From Rubrimonas cliftonensis (GTDB taxonomy: Bacteria; Pseudomonadota; Alphaproteobacteria; Rhodobacterales; Rhodobacteraceae), in the NCBI RefSeq assembly GCF_900107585.1, contig NZ_FNQM01000001.1, forward strand, positions 248,001 to 312,000: a stretch of 64,000 nucleotides of DNA. Direction: 5' to 3'. Positions 1 through 8,023 of this stretch are shown here, one piece after another. A model generated the notes under the pieces. That model was not told the origin of the DNA, ran no database searches, and saw only the letters and a program-made list of their open reading frames with translations. Positions within the stretch are counted from its first letter, which is position 1. Each line of letters starts with the position of its first letter. The translations under genes were made by a program, and so were the position numbers.

Positions 1-2
1 CC

Positions 3-356
3 GATGAGATGCCGCTTTTTGAGAAGATCGACACCATCTGCAAGAAGATCTATCGCGCCGGCGCCGCCCATGCGGACAAGAAGATCCGCGATCAACTCAC
101 GGCTTGGGAGAAAGAGGGTTACGGAAACCTTCCCGTCTGCATGGCCAAGACGCAGTACTCGTTCTCGACGGACCCCAACCTGCGCGGGGCGCCGGAGGGT
201 TTCGAGATTCCGGTGCGCGAAGTGCGGCTGGCGGCGGGTGCGGGGTTCATCGTCGCCATCTGCGGCGAGATCATGACCATGCCGGGCCTGCCGCGCGTTC
301 CCTCCGCGGAGAGCATCCGCATGGACGAGGAAGGGCTGGTGCAGGGCCTGTTCTGA
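3..356 (+). CDS. fhs: Formate--tetrahydrofolate ligase, C-terminal part
   Basis: This is the last 117 codons of formate-tetrahydrofolate ligase, cut by the left window edge; the reading frame is already open at the first bases. The enzyme joins formate to tetrahydrofolate using ATP, giving 10-formyl-THF for one-carbon metabolism in the cytoplasm. The visible stretch has the typical family ending: [14 protein letters not shown], then the [18 protein letters not shown] block, which is highly conserved near the C-terminus of Fhs proteins, and a short tail ending GLVQGLF. The N-terminal P-loop and most of the enzyme lie outside the window, so completeness cannot be judged. Identification is firm from these motifs. 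Confidence 0.95.
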   Translation, partial: DEMPLFEKIDTICKKIYRAGAAHADKKIRDQLTAWEKEGYGNLPVCMAKTQYSFSTDPNLRGAPEGFEIPVREVRLAAGAGFIVAICGEIMTMPGLPRVPSAESIRMDEEGLVQGLF

Positions 357-477
357 CGCGCCGCCGCCGGGGAGATCAGGGGGCGCCTCTCCGGGCGGCT
401 CTCTGGTCTTGCGTCCGGGCGCGGGGCGGGTCAGCCTCGAGTCGCGCCATGGCGGGCGCTGGCCGGGAGACGCACCT

Positions 478-939
478 ATGCGCCTGATATCGTTGATGTT
501 CGCCGCCCTGATCGCGGTCGCCGCTCATGCCGACGACGAAGAGGGATACTACTATCCGCCCGTCACGACATCGGAAGTCTTCGAGCGGACGCTCGCCGAA
601 GCGCCGGCGGCGGACCGCGCGGTGCGCATCGGCTTCGTCACCCAGGTGACGCGGCAGCAGCTGGAGCACCCCACGCCGCCGCGCTTCGCCGTTTTCGCGA
701 AGGGGGAGCAGGCGCAGGAGATGATCGTCATTGCGCTGGATCGTGACGTTTTTTCAACGCTCTACCGGGCGAGGGCGGTGATGGCGCAGCTCTCGGCGCC
801 GGCCCGCACGACGGAGTTCTTCGTGCGCAACGCCGTCTCCGACCGCGCGACCTTCTACGACATGGTGAAGCTGATGGGCTTCGCGACGCTCACGCTGAGC
901 GACGGCGAGACATGGAGCCACCGTGTCACGTTCCGATGA
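478..939 (+). CDS. Small exported protein of unknown function
   Basis: A 153-residue protein. I start it at the ATG at 478 because this gives a clean signal peptide: two polar residues, a hydrophobic run and an Ala-His-Ala cleavage site, followed at once by an acidic DDEEG stretch and a YYYPP motif. A longer in-frame reading from 409 would add Arg-rich sequence in front of the signal and is unlikely. The mature part carries no cysteine pair or catalytic motif that I recognise; it has a central RFAVFAKG strand and ends in GETWSHRVTFR. It looks like a conserved periplasmic protein of this bacterial group, function unknown. It sits alone downstream of fhs, 121 bases away, and faces the GNAT gene. 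Confidence 0.75.
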   Translation: MRLISLMFAALIAVAAHADDEEGYYYPPVTTSEVFERTLAEAPAADRAVRIGFVTQVTRQQLEHPTPPRFAVFAKGEQAQEMIVIALDRDVFSTLYRARAVMAQLSAPARTTEFFVRNAVSDRATFYDMVKLMGFATLTLSDGETWSHRVTFR

Positions 940-1012
940 GGGCGCGATACCGCACGAATCGGAAAACGGGCGGCTCAGGGCTGTTTCACGCGGTCGAGCG
1001 CCGGCGCCCCCG

Positions 1013-1570
1013 TCATCGCTCCGCGAGGTCCGCAAGGCGGTCGATGTCGTCCCAGACGAAGACGCGCTCCGCGACGCGGCGGCCCTGCATCGAAAAGATC
1101 CGCCGCGCCTCCGGCCGGGCGCCGAGGGCGGCGTAGAAGGCGCAGGCCTTCTCGTTGCGCTCAAGCGCCCAGACGTCGGCTGAGGTCGCGCCCCAGCCGC
1201 GCATCCGCGCGAGCATCGCCGCGACGAGCCGCCTTCCAAGACCGAGACCCTGGGCGCGCCCGAGAAGGTAGAGCGCGTAGATCTCACCGTCGGCGAGGCG
1301 GTCGTCCTCGCGTTGCGGTCCGTAAGCGCCGAAGCCGACCGTCTCTCCAGTCAGCGTCGCCACGAGGGTTCCGCCGCCCTGCCGCGGCCGGGCGAGGATG
1401 CGCCGCCACTGCCTCAGCCGCCGGCCCTCGGCCCCGGCGTCCCACGCTGCGGGGCCCAGGATGCCGCCATAGCTCTCGCGCCACGCCTGCGCGTGGACGA
1501 CGGCGATCGCGCCCGCATCCGCCCGACGGGCGGGCCGGATCGCGGCGCTAGTCGACGCCGGGCCGGCCAT
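1013..1570 (-). CDS. GNAT family N-acetyltransferase
   Basis: A 185-residue GCN5-related acetyltransferase, which would move an acetyl group from acetyl-CoA to an amine; the acceptor is unknown. The N-terminal IRPARRADAGAIAVVHAQAW block (strand 1, helix 1) and the acetyl-CoA loop ARAQGLGLGRRLVAAML-like stretch around residues 100-115 are typical, followed by the usual WALERNEKACAFYAALGA motif. The frame is open for another 107 codons upstream, but that extension is low-complexity and lies antisense to structure in the GFA gene, so I start at the ATG at 1570. This start overlaps the 3' end of the GFA gene by 23 bases, making it the last gene of the minus-strand run that begins with the helicase. 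Confidence 0.85.
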   Translation of the reverse strand: MAGPASTSAAIRPARRADAGAIAVVHAQAWRESYGGILGPAAWDAGAEGRRLRQWRRILARPRQGGGTLVATLTGETVGFGAYGPQREDDRLADGEIYALYLLGRAQGLGLGRRLVAAMLARMRGWGATSADVWALERNEKACAFYAALGARPEARRIFSMQGRRVAERVFVWDDIDRLADLAER

Positions 1571-2018
1571 GGGCGAAGGCGGGCAGGGCGCCGAGGTCGT
1601 AGTAGTCGCCCTTCTCGGCGGTGAAGATGTCGGCGTCGAGCCGCACCCCGGTCGGCGCATCGAGAAGACCGAGCGCGATGTCGATAACGGCCCCGCCTTC
1701 TGCGGTCCCGCTTTCTGGGTTCCCGCCTTTTGGGATCCCGCCTTCTGGGATCTCTGGGCGCCAGAAGAGAAATCCGCCGCAGCGCGCGCAGAAGCCGCGC
1801 TCGGCGCGGGGGCTGGCGCGCCACCAGCGCAGGGTCGCGTCCGACGAGAAGCGCAGGGCGTCGACGGGCGCGGTGACGGCGGCCCAGACATGGCCCGAGC
1901 CGCGGCGGCACTCGCGGCAGTGGCAGGCGGCGGCGCGGTCCCGCGTCAGCCGGTCCACCGTGAAGGCGACGCCGCCGCAGTTGCAGCGGCCGCTGAGCGG
2001 GAGGTCGGCGTCAGGCAT
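1548..2018 (-). CDS. GFA domain protein (glutathione-dependent formaldehyde-activating family)
   Basis: A 156-residue protein of the Gfa zinc-binding family. The metal ligands are visible: CNCGG near residues 12-16, ACHCRECRRGSGH around 31-43 and FCARCGG around 76-82. Family members bind zinc with these cysteines; few have proven activity despite the formaldehyde name, so substrate is unknown. The ATG overlaps the stop of the upstream thioesterase by 8 bases, so the two are probably translated together. Odd feature: after the FLFWRPE strand the protein contains a glycine/proline-rich insertion (PEGGI PKGGN PESGT AEGGA) encoded by four 15-base tandem repeats, which normal family members are not expected to have. 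Confidence 0.88.
   Translation of the reverse strand: MPDADLPLSGRCNCGGVAFTVDRLTRDRAAACHCRECRRGSGHVWAAVTAPVDALRFSSDATLRWWRASPRAERGFCARCGGFLFWRPEIPEGGIPKGGNPESGTAEGGAVIDIALGLLDAPTGVRLDADIFTAEKGDYYDLGALPAFAHGRPGVD
1694..1753. repeat. Four 15-base tandem repeats inside the GFA gene
   Basis: Four consecutive 15-base units of the form cgccttctgggatcc with a few substitutions lie in frame in the GFA gene. On the coding (minus) strand each unit adds five residues (PEGGI, PKGGN, PESGT, AEGGA). The run is visibly less GC-rich than the surrounding sequence. It looks like replication slippage in a surface loop. Confidence 0.9.
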
Positions 2019-2502
2019 CGGCGAGGCCCTCCATGGCCATGAAGGCGCCGAACGCGATGGCGACGCGCGTCTCGACGCCGCCGGTCTCGGCGTAGACGTC
2101 GCTGCGGCCGACGGTGAGGCGGCGCCCGGCGCGCTCGACGACGCCGCGCGCGATCAGGCGGTCGCCCTTCGCCGGCGCCAGCAGGTTGATCTTGAGCTCC
2201 ACGGTCAGCACGCCGTCGCTGGGTCCGAGCAGCGTCTGCGCCGCGAAACCGGCGGCGCTGTCGGCGATCGCCCATGCGGCGCCGGCATGGGCGTAGCCAT
2301 GCTGCCGGGAAAGCTGCGGACGGATCGGCAGGACGATCTCCACGGCGCCCGGCGAGACGGCGGAAAGCTCGGCGCCGAGCAGCGCCACGAAACCCTGGCG
2401 CGAGAACTCCAGACGCGCCCGCTCGGCGAAGGCGGGGTCGCGCGGGAGAAGCCGAGCCTCGGCGGCGCCGGGCGCGCCGATATCGGATGGAGTGGCGCTC
2501 AC
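2011..2502 (-). CDS. PaaI-like hotdog-fold acyl-CoA thioesterase
   Basis: A 163-residue hotdog thioesterase, predicted to hydrolyse an acyl-CoA or aryl-CoA ester; the substrate cannot be read from sequence. The core motif QHGYAHAGAAWAIADSAAGF (around residues 65-84) matches the H-G-G/A segment on the central helix of PaaI/YigI-type enzymes, followed by the two strands VLTVELKINLLAPAKG and RLIARGVVERAGRRL. The start is a GTG at 2502 whose last two bases form part of the TGA of the upstream pdeM gene (GTGA overlap), which fixes both the start and the operon membership. Why a thioesterase follows DNA-repair genes is not clear; the order may only reflect co-transcription. Confidence 0.85.
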   Translation of the reverse strand: MSATPSDIGAPGAAEARLLPRDPAFAERARLEFSRQGFVALLGAELSAVSPGAVEIVLPIRPQLSRQHGYAHAGAAWAIADSAAGFAAQTLLGPSDGVLTVELKINLLAPAKGDRLIARGVVERAGRRLTVGRSDVYAETGGVETRVAIAFGAFMAMEGLADA

Positions 2503-3239
2503 CCGGCGCGGCCCGAAAGCGCCGACCGCGGCGCCGCGATGACGCGGCTTCCGACGAGCAGCGCGCGGGCGCCGGGGCCGAGCAGCGGATTGAATGCGGC
2601 GTCGGTCGCGCAGAGCCCTCCGGTGAAGGCCCCGAAAGCGGGCAGGATCACGCGGCGCCCGTCCTCCAGAAAGCAGCGCCGACGGATCCGGCGACCGTGT
2701 GGCGCGAGCGTCGCGGCCGGATGATAGTGCCCGCTGACCTCGCCGGGCGCGGCGCCGGGCGCGGCGATGTGGCGGAACACGAGCGGGCCGCCGGCGCTTG
2801 CGTCGGGGTGCGTCGCGTCGTGCTCCGCCACGGCCTCGCCGGGAAGGCAGGGCGTGGCGGGGTCGTGGTTGCCGCTGACCCAGATCCAGCGCCGGCCGCG
2901 CGCCAGCGCCGCAAGCCGGTCGCATGCCTCGCCGTCGAGCGCGCGGGCGGCGAGGTCGTCGTCGAAGCTGTCGCCGACGCAGACGACGCAGGCGGGGCGG
3001 AGCGCGGCGATCTCGGCCTCCAGCCGCGCCAGCGTCTCCGCGCATTCGTATGGCGGCAGCAACGCGCCGCCGCGCCGCGCCATGCGCTCGGCCTTGCCGA
3101 GATGGAGATCGGCGACCGCCATCAGCCCCAGCTCGGGAACCCAGAGCGCGCCGGAGGGCCGCGCCGCAACCTCACGGCCCGCGAGCCGGAAGAAAAGGCC
3201 CTCGCTGGCGGGAATCGGGAAGCGCGCGGCGATGTTCAT
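2499..3239 (-). CDS. pdeM: Ligase-associated DNA damage response endonuclease PdeM
   Basis: A 246-residue calcineurin-like metallophosphoesterase. The metal-binding motifs are in order: VADLHLGKAE (residues ~42-51), VGDSFDDD (~91-98), SGNHDP (~121-126) and GEVSGHYHP (~164-172). The family (PdeM, formerly YkoQ/MPE) is found with the Lhr-like helicase, a DRMBL exonuclease and an ATP-dependent ligase in a bacterial repair module. Here it follows the helicase on the same strand after a 209-base gap, which supports the assignment. The start at 3239 (MNIAARF) is the only ATG near the beginning of the conserved fold. Its TGA overlaps the GTG of the thioesterase gene. No ligase or exonuclease gene is adjacent. 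Confidence 0.92.
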   Translation of the reverse strand: MNIAARFPIPASEGLFFRLAGREVAARPSGALWVPELGLMAVADLHLGKAERMARRGGALLPPYECAETLARLEAEIAALRPACVVCVGDSFDDDLAARALDGEACDRLAALARGRRWIWVSGNHDPATPCLPGEAVAEHDATHPDASAGGPLVFRHIAAPGAAPGEVSGHYHPAATLAPHGRRIRRRCFLEDGRRVILPAFGAFTGGLCATDAAFNPLLGPGARALLVGSRVIAAPRSALSGRAG

Positions 3240-3448
3240 GTGTGTGAACAAAGCATGATCGAACGGCACAGCGCAAGACGCCGCGACGCCGCTGGGCCGA
3301 TGCTTGATATGCGCGGATGTCTGACGGCGGACCGGAGGGGCTTCGCTCGACGTTGACCCGTGCTGGTCGCGAGGGCCGCGATGTGAAGCTGAGCGCCCCG
3401 AAGCGTCCGACATCGGCTCAGCTCGGCCCGCGCCCCTGCGCGGCGCAG

Positions 3449-5887
3449 TCAGGCGCGGCCCTCTGCCTCCGCGACCAGCGCCTCGACCTCCTCCTCCAGA
3501 AGCCGGTCCTCGGCGGCGCCGGGCACCTTCTCGCGGCCCATCTCCATCATGAGCGGCGCGCAGAGCGGCGTCATGCGCGGGCTGCGGATGTGGCGGATGC
3601 GCCCGCCGATGCGGTCGAGCATCGCCTCGACACGCTCGAAATCGACCAGTCCGCGCTGGGCCTCGGCGCGAGTGATCGCGAGCATCAGGTGGCCGGGGTC
3701 GTATTTGCGCAGCGTGTCGTAGAGGATGTCGGAGGAGAAGGTCGCCTGCCGGCCGGACTTCACCTCGCCGGGCAGGCGGCGCTGGACGAGGCCCGAGACC
3801 ACCGCCACCTGGCGGAAGGCGCGCTTCATCACCGAGGTTTCGGCCAGCCACTGCTCCAGCCCCTCCGCAAGGCCCTCGCGGGCGAAAATCGGCGCGGGGT
3901 CGTCCACGGGGTCGAGGCTCCAGACGAGCACGGCGTAGTCGTTGGCGAGAAAACCCAAGGGCGCAAGGCCGAGCGCCTCCATCCGCCTGGTGGCGAGCAG
4001 GCCGAGGGTCTGGTGCGCGTTGCGCCCCGCAAATCCCCATGCGGCCATGAACCAGCGCCCCGCACGGGGGAATGTCTCCACCAGCAGGTCGTCGGCGCGG
4101 GGCATCCCGGAGCGGGCGGCGTGCAGCCGCAGCCAGTCGGCGACCGGCGCGGGCAGGGCGGACCATTGCTCCGGCGCGTTGAGCATCGCCATGACGCGCT
4201 CGGCCAGCAGGGTCGAGATCGGCAGCTTGCCGCCGGCGAAGACGGGGATCTTCGGGTCGCGGCCGGGGGCCTTCGTCACCTGCAGCGACATCTCGCGCAG
4301 GCCCTCGAAGCGCACGACCTCGCCGCCGATCAGGAAGGTGTCGCCCGGCGAGAGGGTCGCGGCGAAGGCCTCCTCGACCTCGCCGAGAAGGCGCCCGCCC
4401 CCGCGCCTGGAGCCGGCCTGGACCTTGAGCGTTTCGGCTTCGACGATGACGCCGACATTCATGCGCAGGCGGCGGGCGGCGCGGGGGTCGCGCAGGCGCC
4501 ACAGGCCGTCGGGCGCCTGCATCAGGCGGCGCCACTCGTCGTAAGCGCGGAGCGCATAGCCGCCGGTGGCGCAGAAATCGAGGCAGCGGTCGAAATCCTC
4601 GCGGTCGAGGGCGGCGTAGGGGCCGGCGCGGCGCACCTCGGCGAAAAGCGCGTCGGCCTCGAACGGCCCGGCGCAGGCGACCAGCAGGATGTGCTGGCAG
4701 AGCACGTCGAGCCGGCCCAGGGCGCGGGGCTCGCCGTCGAGCCGCCCCTCGCGCACGGCCTCCAGCGCAGCGCGGCACTCCAACACTTCAAGGCGATTGG
4801 CGGGGACGACCAGGGCGCGCGAGGGCGCGTCGAAGCGGTGGTTGGCCCGCCCGATGCGCTGGACGAGCCGCTTCACGCCCTTCGGCGCGCCGACCTGGAT
4901 CACGAGGTCGACGTCGCCCCAGTCGACGCCGAGATCGAGCGAGGAGGTGCAGACGACGGCGCGCAGCTCTCCGGCGGCCATGGCGGCCTCGACGCGCTGG
5001 CGGGCCTCGCGGCCGAGCGAGCCGTGGTGCAGGCCGATGGGGAGATTGTCGGCGTTCACCTCCCACAGCGCTCGGAAGAACAGCTCCGCCAGCGCGCGGG
5101 TGTTGATGAAGATTAGCGTGGTGCGGGCGGCCTTCACGCGCTCGTAGATCGCGCGCACGGCGTAGCGCCCGCCCATGCCGGACCAAGGCGGGTCTCCGGC
5201 GTCGTCGAGGATGGCGATGTCGGGGTCGGGGCCGTCGGGGGCGCGCAGAAGCCGGCAGCCGTCGGGCGCCAGCCAGCGCGCCAGCCCCTCGGGGTCCTCG
5301 GTGGTGGCGGAGAGGCCGACGCGGCGATGGCCGGGCGCCAGCGTATCGAGCCGGGCGAGGCAGAGCGCGAGTTGGTCGCCGCGCTTGCTCTCGGCCAGCG
5401 CATGGGCCTCGTCGACGACCACCGCCTTGAGGCCGCGGAACGTCTCGCCGGCGTGTTCGGAGGCGACGAGCAGCGCGAGCGATTCGGGCGTGGTGAGCAG
5501 GATGTGCGGCGGGTCGCGGCGCTGGCGGGCCTTGACGCTGGCCCTGGTGTCTCCGGTGCGGTCCTCGATGCGGATCGGCAGCGCCATGTCGCGCGCCGGG
5601 CCTTCCAGGTTGCGGCGGATGTCGGCGGCCAGGGCCTTCAGCGGCGAGACGTAGAGCGTGTGGAGCCCGGGCGCGGGGTTTTCGATCAGCGCGGCGAGGC
5701 TCGGCAGGAAGCCCGCCAGCGTCTTGCCGGCGCCGGTGGGCGCGATCAGCAGATCGGCCCCGCCGAGTCGCGCGCGCGCGAGCAGCGCGAGCTGGTGCGG
5801 ATGCGGCGCCCAGCCGCGGCCCTCAAACCAGTCGCGCAAGCGCCGGGGCAGGGCGGGCGCGTCGGGCGAAGGGGCGGCGGCGTCCAT
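3449..5887 (-). CDS. Ligase-associated DNA damage response DEXH-box helicase (Lhr-like)
   Basis: An 812-residue superfamily 2 helicase of the Lhr-like type associated with bacterial ATP-dependent ligase operons. Domain 1 begins with HPHQLALLARA and the Walker A motif LIAPTGAGKTLAGFLP (~48-63); motif II is VVVDEAHALAESKRGDQL (~156-173) and motif III GLSATTEDPEG. Domain 2 shows INTRALAELFFRALWE, the CTSSLDLGVDWGDVDLVIQ segment and motif VI QRIGRANHRFD. A winged-helix and Lhr-core region follows to the C-terminus. Length matches the family (about 800-850). It probably unwinds or remodels damaged duplexes in concert with PdeM. It is the first gene of a minus-strand run that continues into pdeM, thioesterase, GFA and GNAT. 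Confidence 0.92.
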   Translation of the reverse strand: MDAAAPSPDAPALPRRLRDWFEGRGWAPHPHQLALLARARLGGADLLIAPTGAGKTLAGFLPSLAALIENPAPGLHTLYVSPLKALAADIRRNLEGPARDMALPIRIEDRTGDTRASVKARQRRDPPHILLTTPESLALLVASEHAGETFRGLKAVVVDEAHALAESKRGDQLALCLARLDTLAPGHRRVGLSATTEDPEGLARWLAPDGCRLLRAPDGPDPDIAILDDAGDPPWSGMGGRYAVRAIYERVKAARTTLIFINTRALAELFFRALWEVNADNLPIGLHHGSLGREARQRVEAAMAAGELRAVVCTSSLDLGVDWGDVDLVIQVGAPKGVKRLVQRIGRANHRFDAPSRALVVPANRLEVLECRAALEAVREGRLDGEPRALGRLDVLCQHILLVACAGPFEADALFAEVRRAGPYAALDREDFDRCLDFCATGGYALRAYDEWRRLMQAPDGLWRLRDPRAARRLRMNVGVIVEAETLKVQAGSRRGGGRLLGEVEEAFAATLSPGDTFLIGGEVVRFEGLREMSLQVTKAPGRDPKIPVFAGGKLPISTLLAERVMAMLNAPEQWSALPAPVADWLRLHAARSGMPRADDLLVETFPRAGRWFMAAWGFAGRNAHQTLGLLATRRMEALGLAPLGFLANDYAVLVWSLDPVDDPAPIFAREGLAEGLEQWLAETSVMKRAFRQVAVVSGLVQRRLPGEVKSGRQATFSSDILYDTLRKYDPGHLMLAITRAEAQRGLVDFERVEAMLDRIGGRIRHIRSPRMTPLCAPLMMEMGREKVPGAAEDRLLEEEVEALVAEAEGRA

Positions 5888-6034
5888 GCGGCGAAGCTAG
5901 CAGAGCGGGCCCGCGGCGCCAGCACGACCGGCGCAGCGGAGACGCCCCACAGCCGTCCACACCGGCCGCGGGGCGCTGAAGCGACCAGAAAAACAACGCC
6001 GCGCGGTCGGTCAAAAGCAATTCGTTAACTGCCC

Positions 6035-6053
6035 CGGAAATGCCGCATTTCCG
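6035..6053. promoter_or_regulatory. Inverted repeat upstream of acuI-like gene, candidate operator
   Basis: A perfect 8-base inverted repeat, cggaaatg-ccg-catttccg, lies in the AT-richer divergent region between the helicase gene and the acuI-like gene, 111 bases before the acuI start. Such short dyads are typical of homodimeric repressors. There is no U-run, so it is unlikely to be a terminator. The binding protein is unknown; no regulator gene is adjacent. Confidence 0.35.
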
Positions 6054-6163
6054 CCGTGTTTGTCAAACTCTAAAAATTCGTTGGCGCAGGGCGGCCCCAT
6101 GGTTGACGCGCGCCGCCGCGCGGCCTTTCGTGCCGCTCGACAGGGTGAACGGGAGAACAGGCG

Positions 6164-7153
6164 ATGTTTCGCGCGATGATCGTCGACAAGGCCGAGGACG
6201 GGATCGTCACCGCCGGGGTGCAGGAAATCGCCGAGAACCGGCTGCCCGAGGCCGAGGTTCTCGTGGACGTCGCCTGGTCGACGCTCAATTACAAGGACGG
6301 CCTGTGCCTGACCGGCAAGGGCGGGCTGGTGCGCACCTATCCGCATGTGCCTGGCATCGACTTCGCCGGCGTCGTGGCGGAGAGCGCGGACGAGCGCTAC
6401 AGGCCCGGCGACAAGGTGGTGCTGACCGGCTGGCGCGTTGGCGAGGCGTGGTGGGGCGGCTATTCCCAGCGCGCGAGGGTCAAGGCGGACTGGCTCGTGC
6501 CGCTGCCCGAAGGCCTTGACCTGCGCCAGACCATGGCGGTGGGCACCGCGGGCTTCACGGCGATGCTGGCGGTCATGGACCTTGAAGCGCATGGGCTCAA
6601 GCCTGAGAACGGCCCGGTGCTGGTGACGGGCGCGGCGGGCGGCGTGGGCTCGATCGCGACGGCGGTGCTCGCGAGGCTCGGCTACGAGGTGGCGGCGGTG
6701 ACGGGGCGCCCCGAGACGGAGGGCTACCTCAAGGAACTCGGCGCCGCGCGCATCGTGCCGCGCGAGGAGCTGGCGGAGCCGCCGGCCAAGCCGCTCGACC
6801 GCGAAACCTGGGCTGGGTGCGTCGACGCGGTGGGCGGAAACATGCTGGCGCGGGTGCTGACGCAGATGAAGTATCGCTGCTCGGTCGCCGCCGTCGGGCT
6901 CGCCGGCGGCGCGGCGGCGCCGTTCACGGTGGTGCCGTTCCTGCTGCGCGGCGTGAACCTCCTCGGCGTCGACAGCGTGATGCGGCCCTACGAGGACCGG
7001 GTGGCGGCATGGGGGCGCATCGCCCGCGACCTCGACATGGAGAAGCTGGAGGCGATGGCGCAGCCGGCGAAGCTCGCCGACCTGCCGGAGCTGGGCCGCG
7101 CCATCCTGAAGGGCGGCGTGCGGGGCCGCGTGGTGGTGGACGTGAACGCCTGA
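6164..7153 (+). CDS. acuI: Acrylyl-CoA reductase (NADPH) AcuI / YhdH-type MDR oxidoreductase
   Basis: A 329-residue zinc-free medium-chain dehydrogenase/reductase of the AcuI/YhdH family. It should reduce acrylyl-CoA to propionyl-CoA with NADPH, detoxifying acrylate and serving the 3-hydroxypropionate/DMSP route. Visible motifs: STLNYKDGLCLTGKG (~36-50), the HVPGIDFAGVV block (~59-69), GWRVGEAWWGGYS (~89-101), the NADP-binding loop VLVTGAAGGVGSIATAVLARLG (split by position ~146-167), and the family ending GVRGRVVVDV. The ATG at 6164 follows gggagaacaggcg, a fair ribosome site. It is monocistronic here: no acuR or ddd genes neighbour it, so a DMSP role is not supported and general acrylyl-CoA clearance is more likely. 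Confidence 0.9.
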   Translation: MFRAMIVDKAEDGIVTAGVQEIAENRLPEAEVLVDVAWSTLNYKDGLCLTGKGGLVRTYPHVPGIDFAGVVAESADERYRPGDKVVLTGWRVGEAWWGGYSQRARVKADWLVPLPEGLDLRQTMAVGTAGFTAMLAVMDLEAHGLKPENGPVLVTGAAGGVGSIATAVLARLGYEVAAVTGRPETEGYLKELGAARIVPREELAEPPAKPLDRETWAGCVDAVGGNMLARVLTQMKYRCSVAAVGLAGGAAAPFTVVPFLLRGVNLLGVDSVMRPYEDRVAAWGRIARDLDMEKLEAMAQPAKLADLPELGRAILKGGVRGRVVVDVNA

Positions 7154-7522
7154 GAGGGAGCGCGGCGCAATCCGCATCCCGCCGTCTGAATCGCGGATAA
7201 TCATTATTATGTCAAATATTGTCGCTGGCGATGATCAGATGGCGGACCTGAGCGCATCGATGACCTTTAACTCGTTGCACCACCTGGCACGTTTCCCTCA
7301 AATGACGTCGCAGGCGCAGGCCGCAAGGATCAGGCGCGTCATGCCTGCGATGACCGGCTCGGCGTTCCCGACCCGGAAGCCGCCAGCCCTCGGCGCCAAG
7401 TCCCGCGCCGTCTGGACCTGCGCGGCGCGCTTGCGCTTTCCCCACCTTCGGGATTTCGGCCACTCTGCCGACTGGGCGCCGGCGAACGACCGCCGGGCGC
7501 CGCAGGATACGGGAGCAGCGCC
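7154..7522. other. 369-base region without a supported gene
   Basis: The stretch between the acuI-like gene and the next thioesterase has an AT-rich start (around 7195-7225, including gataatcattattatg) and then normal GC content. Open frames exist on both strands but show no recognisable fold, and none has a convincing ribosome site. I see no tRNA, terminator hairpin with a T-run, or repeat. It could hold a promoter for the downstream gene or a small RNA, which sequence inspection alone cannot show. Confidence 0.5.
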
Positions 7523-8023
7523 ATGTCGAACTTAGGCGCCAAGGGTCCGTTCGGCGGCTATCGCCGCGCCGTGCCGGACGACTGGCTGGACTACAACGGC
7601 CACCTCAACGAGGGGTTCTACGTCGTCGCCTTCAGCCACGCCTCGGACCTGTGGATGGATGCGATCGGGCTGGACGACGCAGGCCGCATGCGCTGGTCGC
7701 GCAGCATGTTCACGGTGGAGGCGCATGTGCGCTATCTCGCGGAAGTGCCTGCCGCAGCGGAGATTTCCGTCGCCACCTGGATCATCGGCGCCGACGACAA
7801 GCGGGCGCTTGCGTTCAGCGCGCTCTACGCCGGCGGCGCGGCGGCGCCGGCCGCCACCCATGAGGCGCTCTATCTCTGCGTCAACACCGTGACGCGCCGC
7901 GCAGGCGTCTGGCCTGCGCCGGTGCGGGCAGCGCTGGATGCGATGATCGAGACGCATCGCGCGACGCCGATGCCCGAGGGCGCCGGCGCCGCGCTGGGGC
8001 CGCATCGGCTCAAGCCGGTTTAG
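7523..8023 (+). CDS. Hotdog thioesterase of the betainyl-CoA / carnitine dehydrogenase-associated type
   Basis: A 166-residue thioesterase. The motif VPDDWLDYNGHLNEGFYVVAF (split around residues 17-36) contains the DYNGH signature with the catalytic Asp of the 4-hydroxybenzoyl-CoA thioesterase-like fold; this particular spacing (W-x-DYNGHxxE) is seen in the C-terminal thioesterase domain of bacterial carnitine 3-dehydrogenases and in free-standing betainyl-CoA thioesterases. It would hydrolyse a CoA ester in quaternary-ammonium or related catabolism, but no carnitine dehydrogenase gene is nearby, so substrate is inferred only from the motif. Start: ATG at 7523 after gggagcagcgcc. Its TAG overlaps the stop codon of convergent hflX by four bases. 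Confidence 0.8.
   Translation: MSNLGAKGPFGGYRRAVPDDWLDYNGHLNEGFYVVAFSHASDLWMDAIGLDDAGRMRWSRSMFTVEAHVRYLAEVPAAAEISVATWIIGADDKRALAFSALYAGGAAAPAATHEALYLCVNTVTRRAGVWPAPVRAALDAMIETHRATPMPEGAGAALGPHRLKPV

Noticed and set aside
1571-1891. N-terminal extension of the GNAT protein by 107 residues
   Set aside because: The extension is low-complexity, antisense-like sequence lying inside the GFA gene; the acetyltransferase fold begins after the ATG at 1570.
3246-3264. GAAC-N11-GAAC just upstream of pdeM, resembling the alphaproteobacterial LexA box
   Set aside because: The known LexA box is GTTC-N7-GTTC (GAAC-N7-GAAC on the other strand); spacing here is 11, and the site is almost on the start codon.
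7209-7535. A 108-codon plus-strand frame in the gap before the hotdog thioesterase
   Set aside because: No ribosome site, no recognisable fold, and it would overlap the start of the thioesterase.
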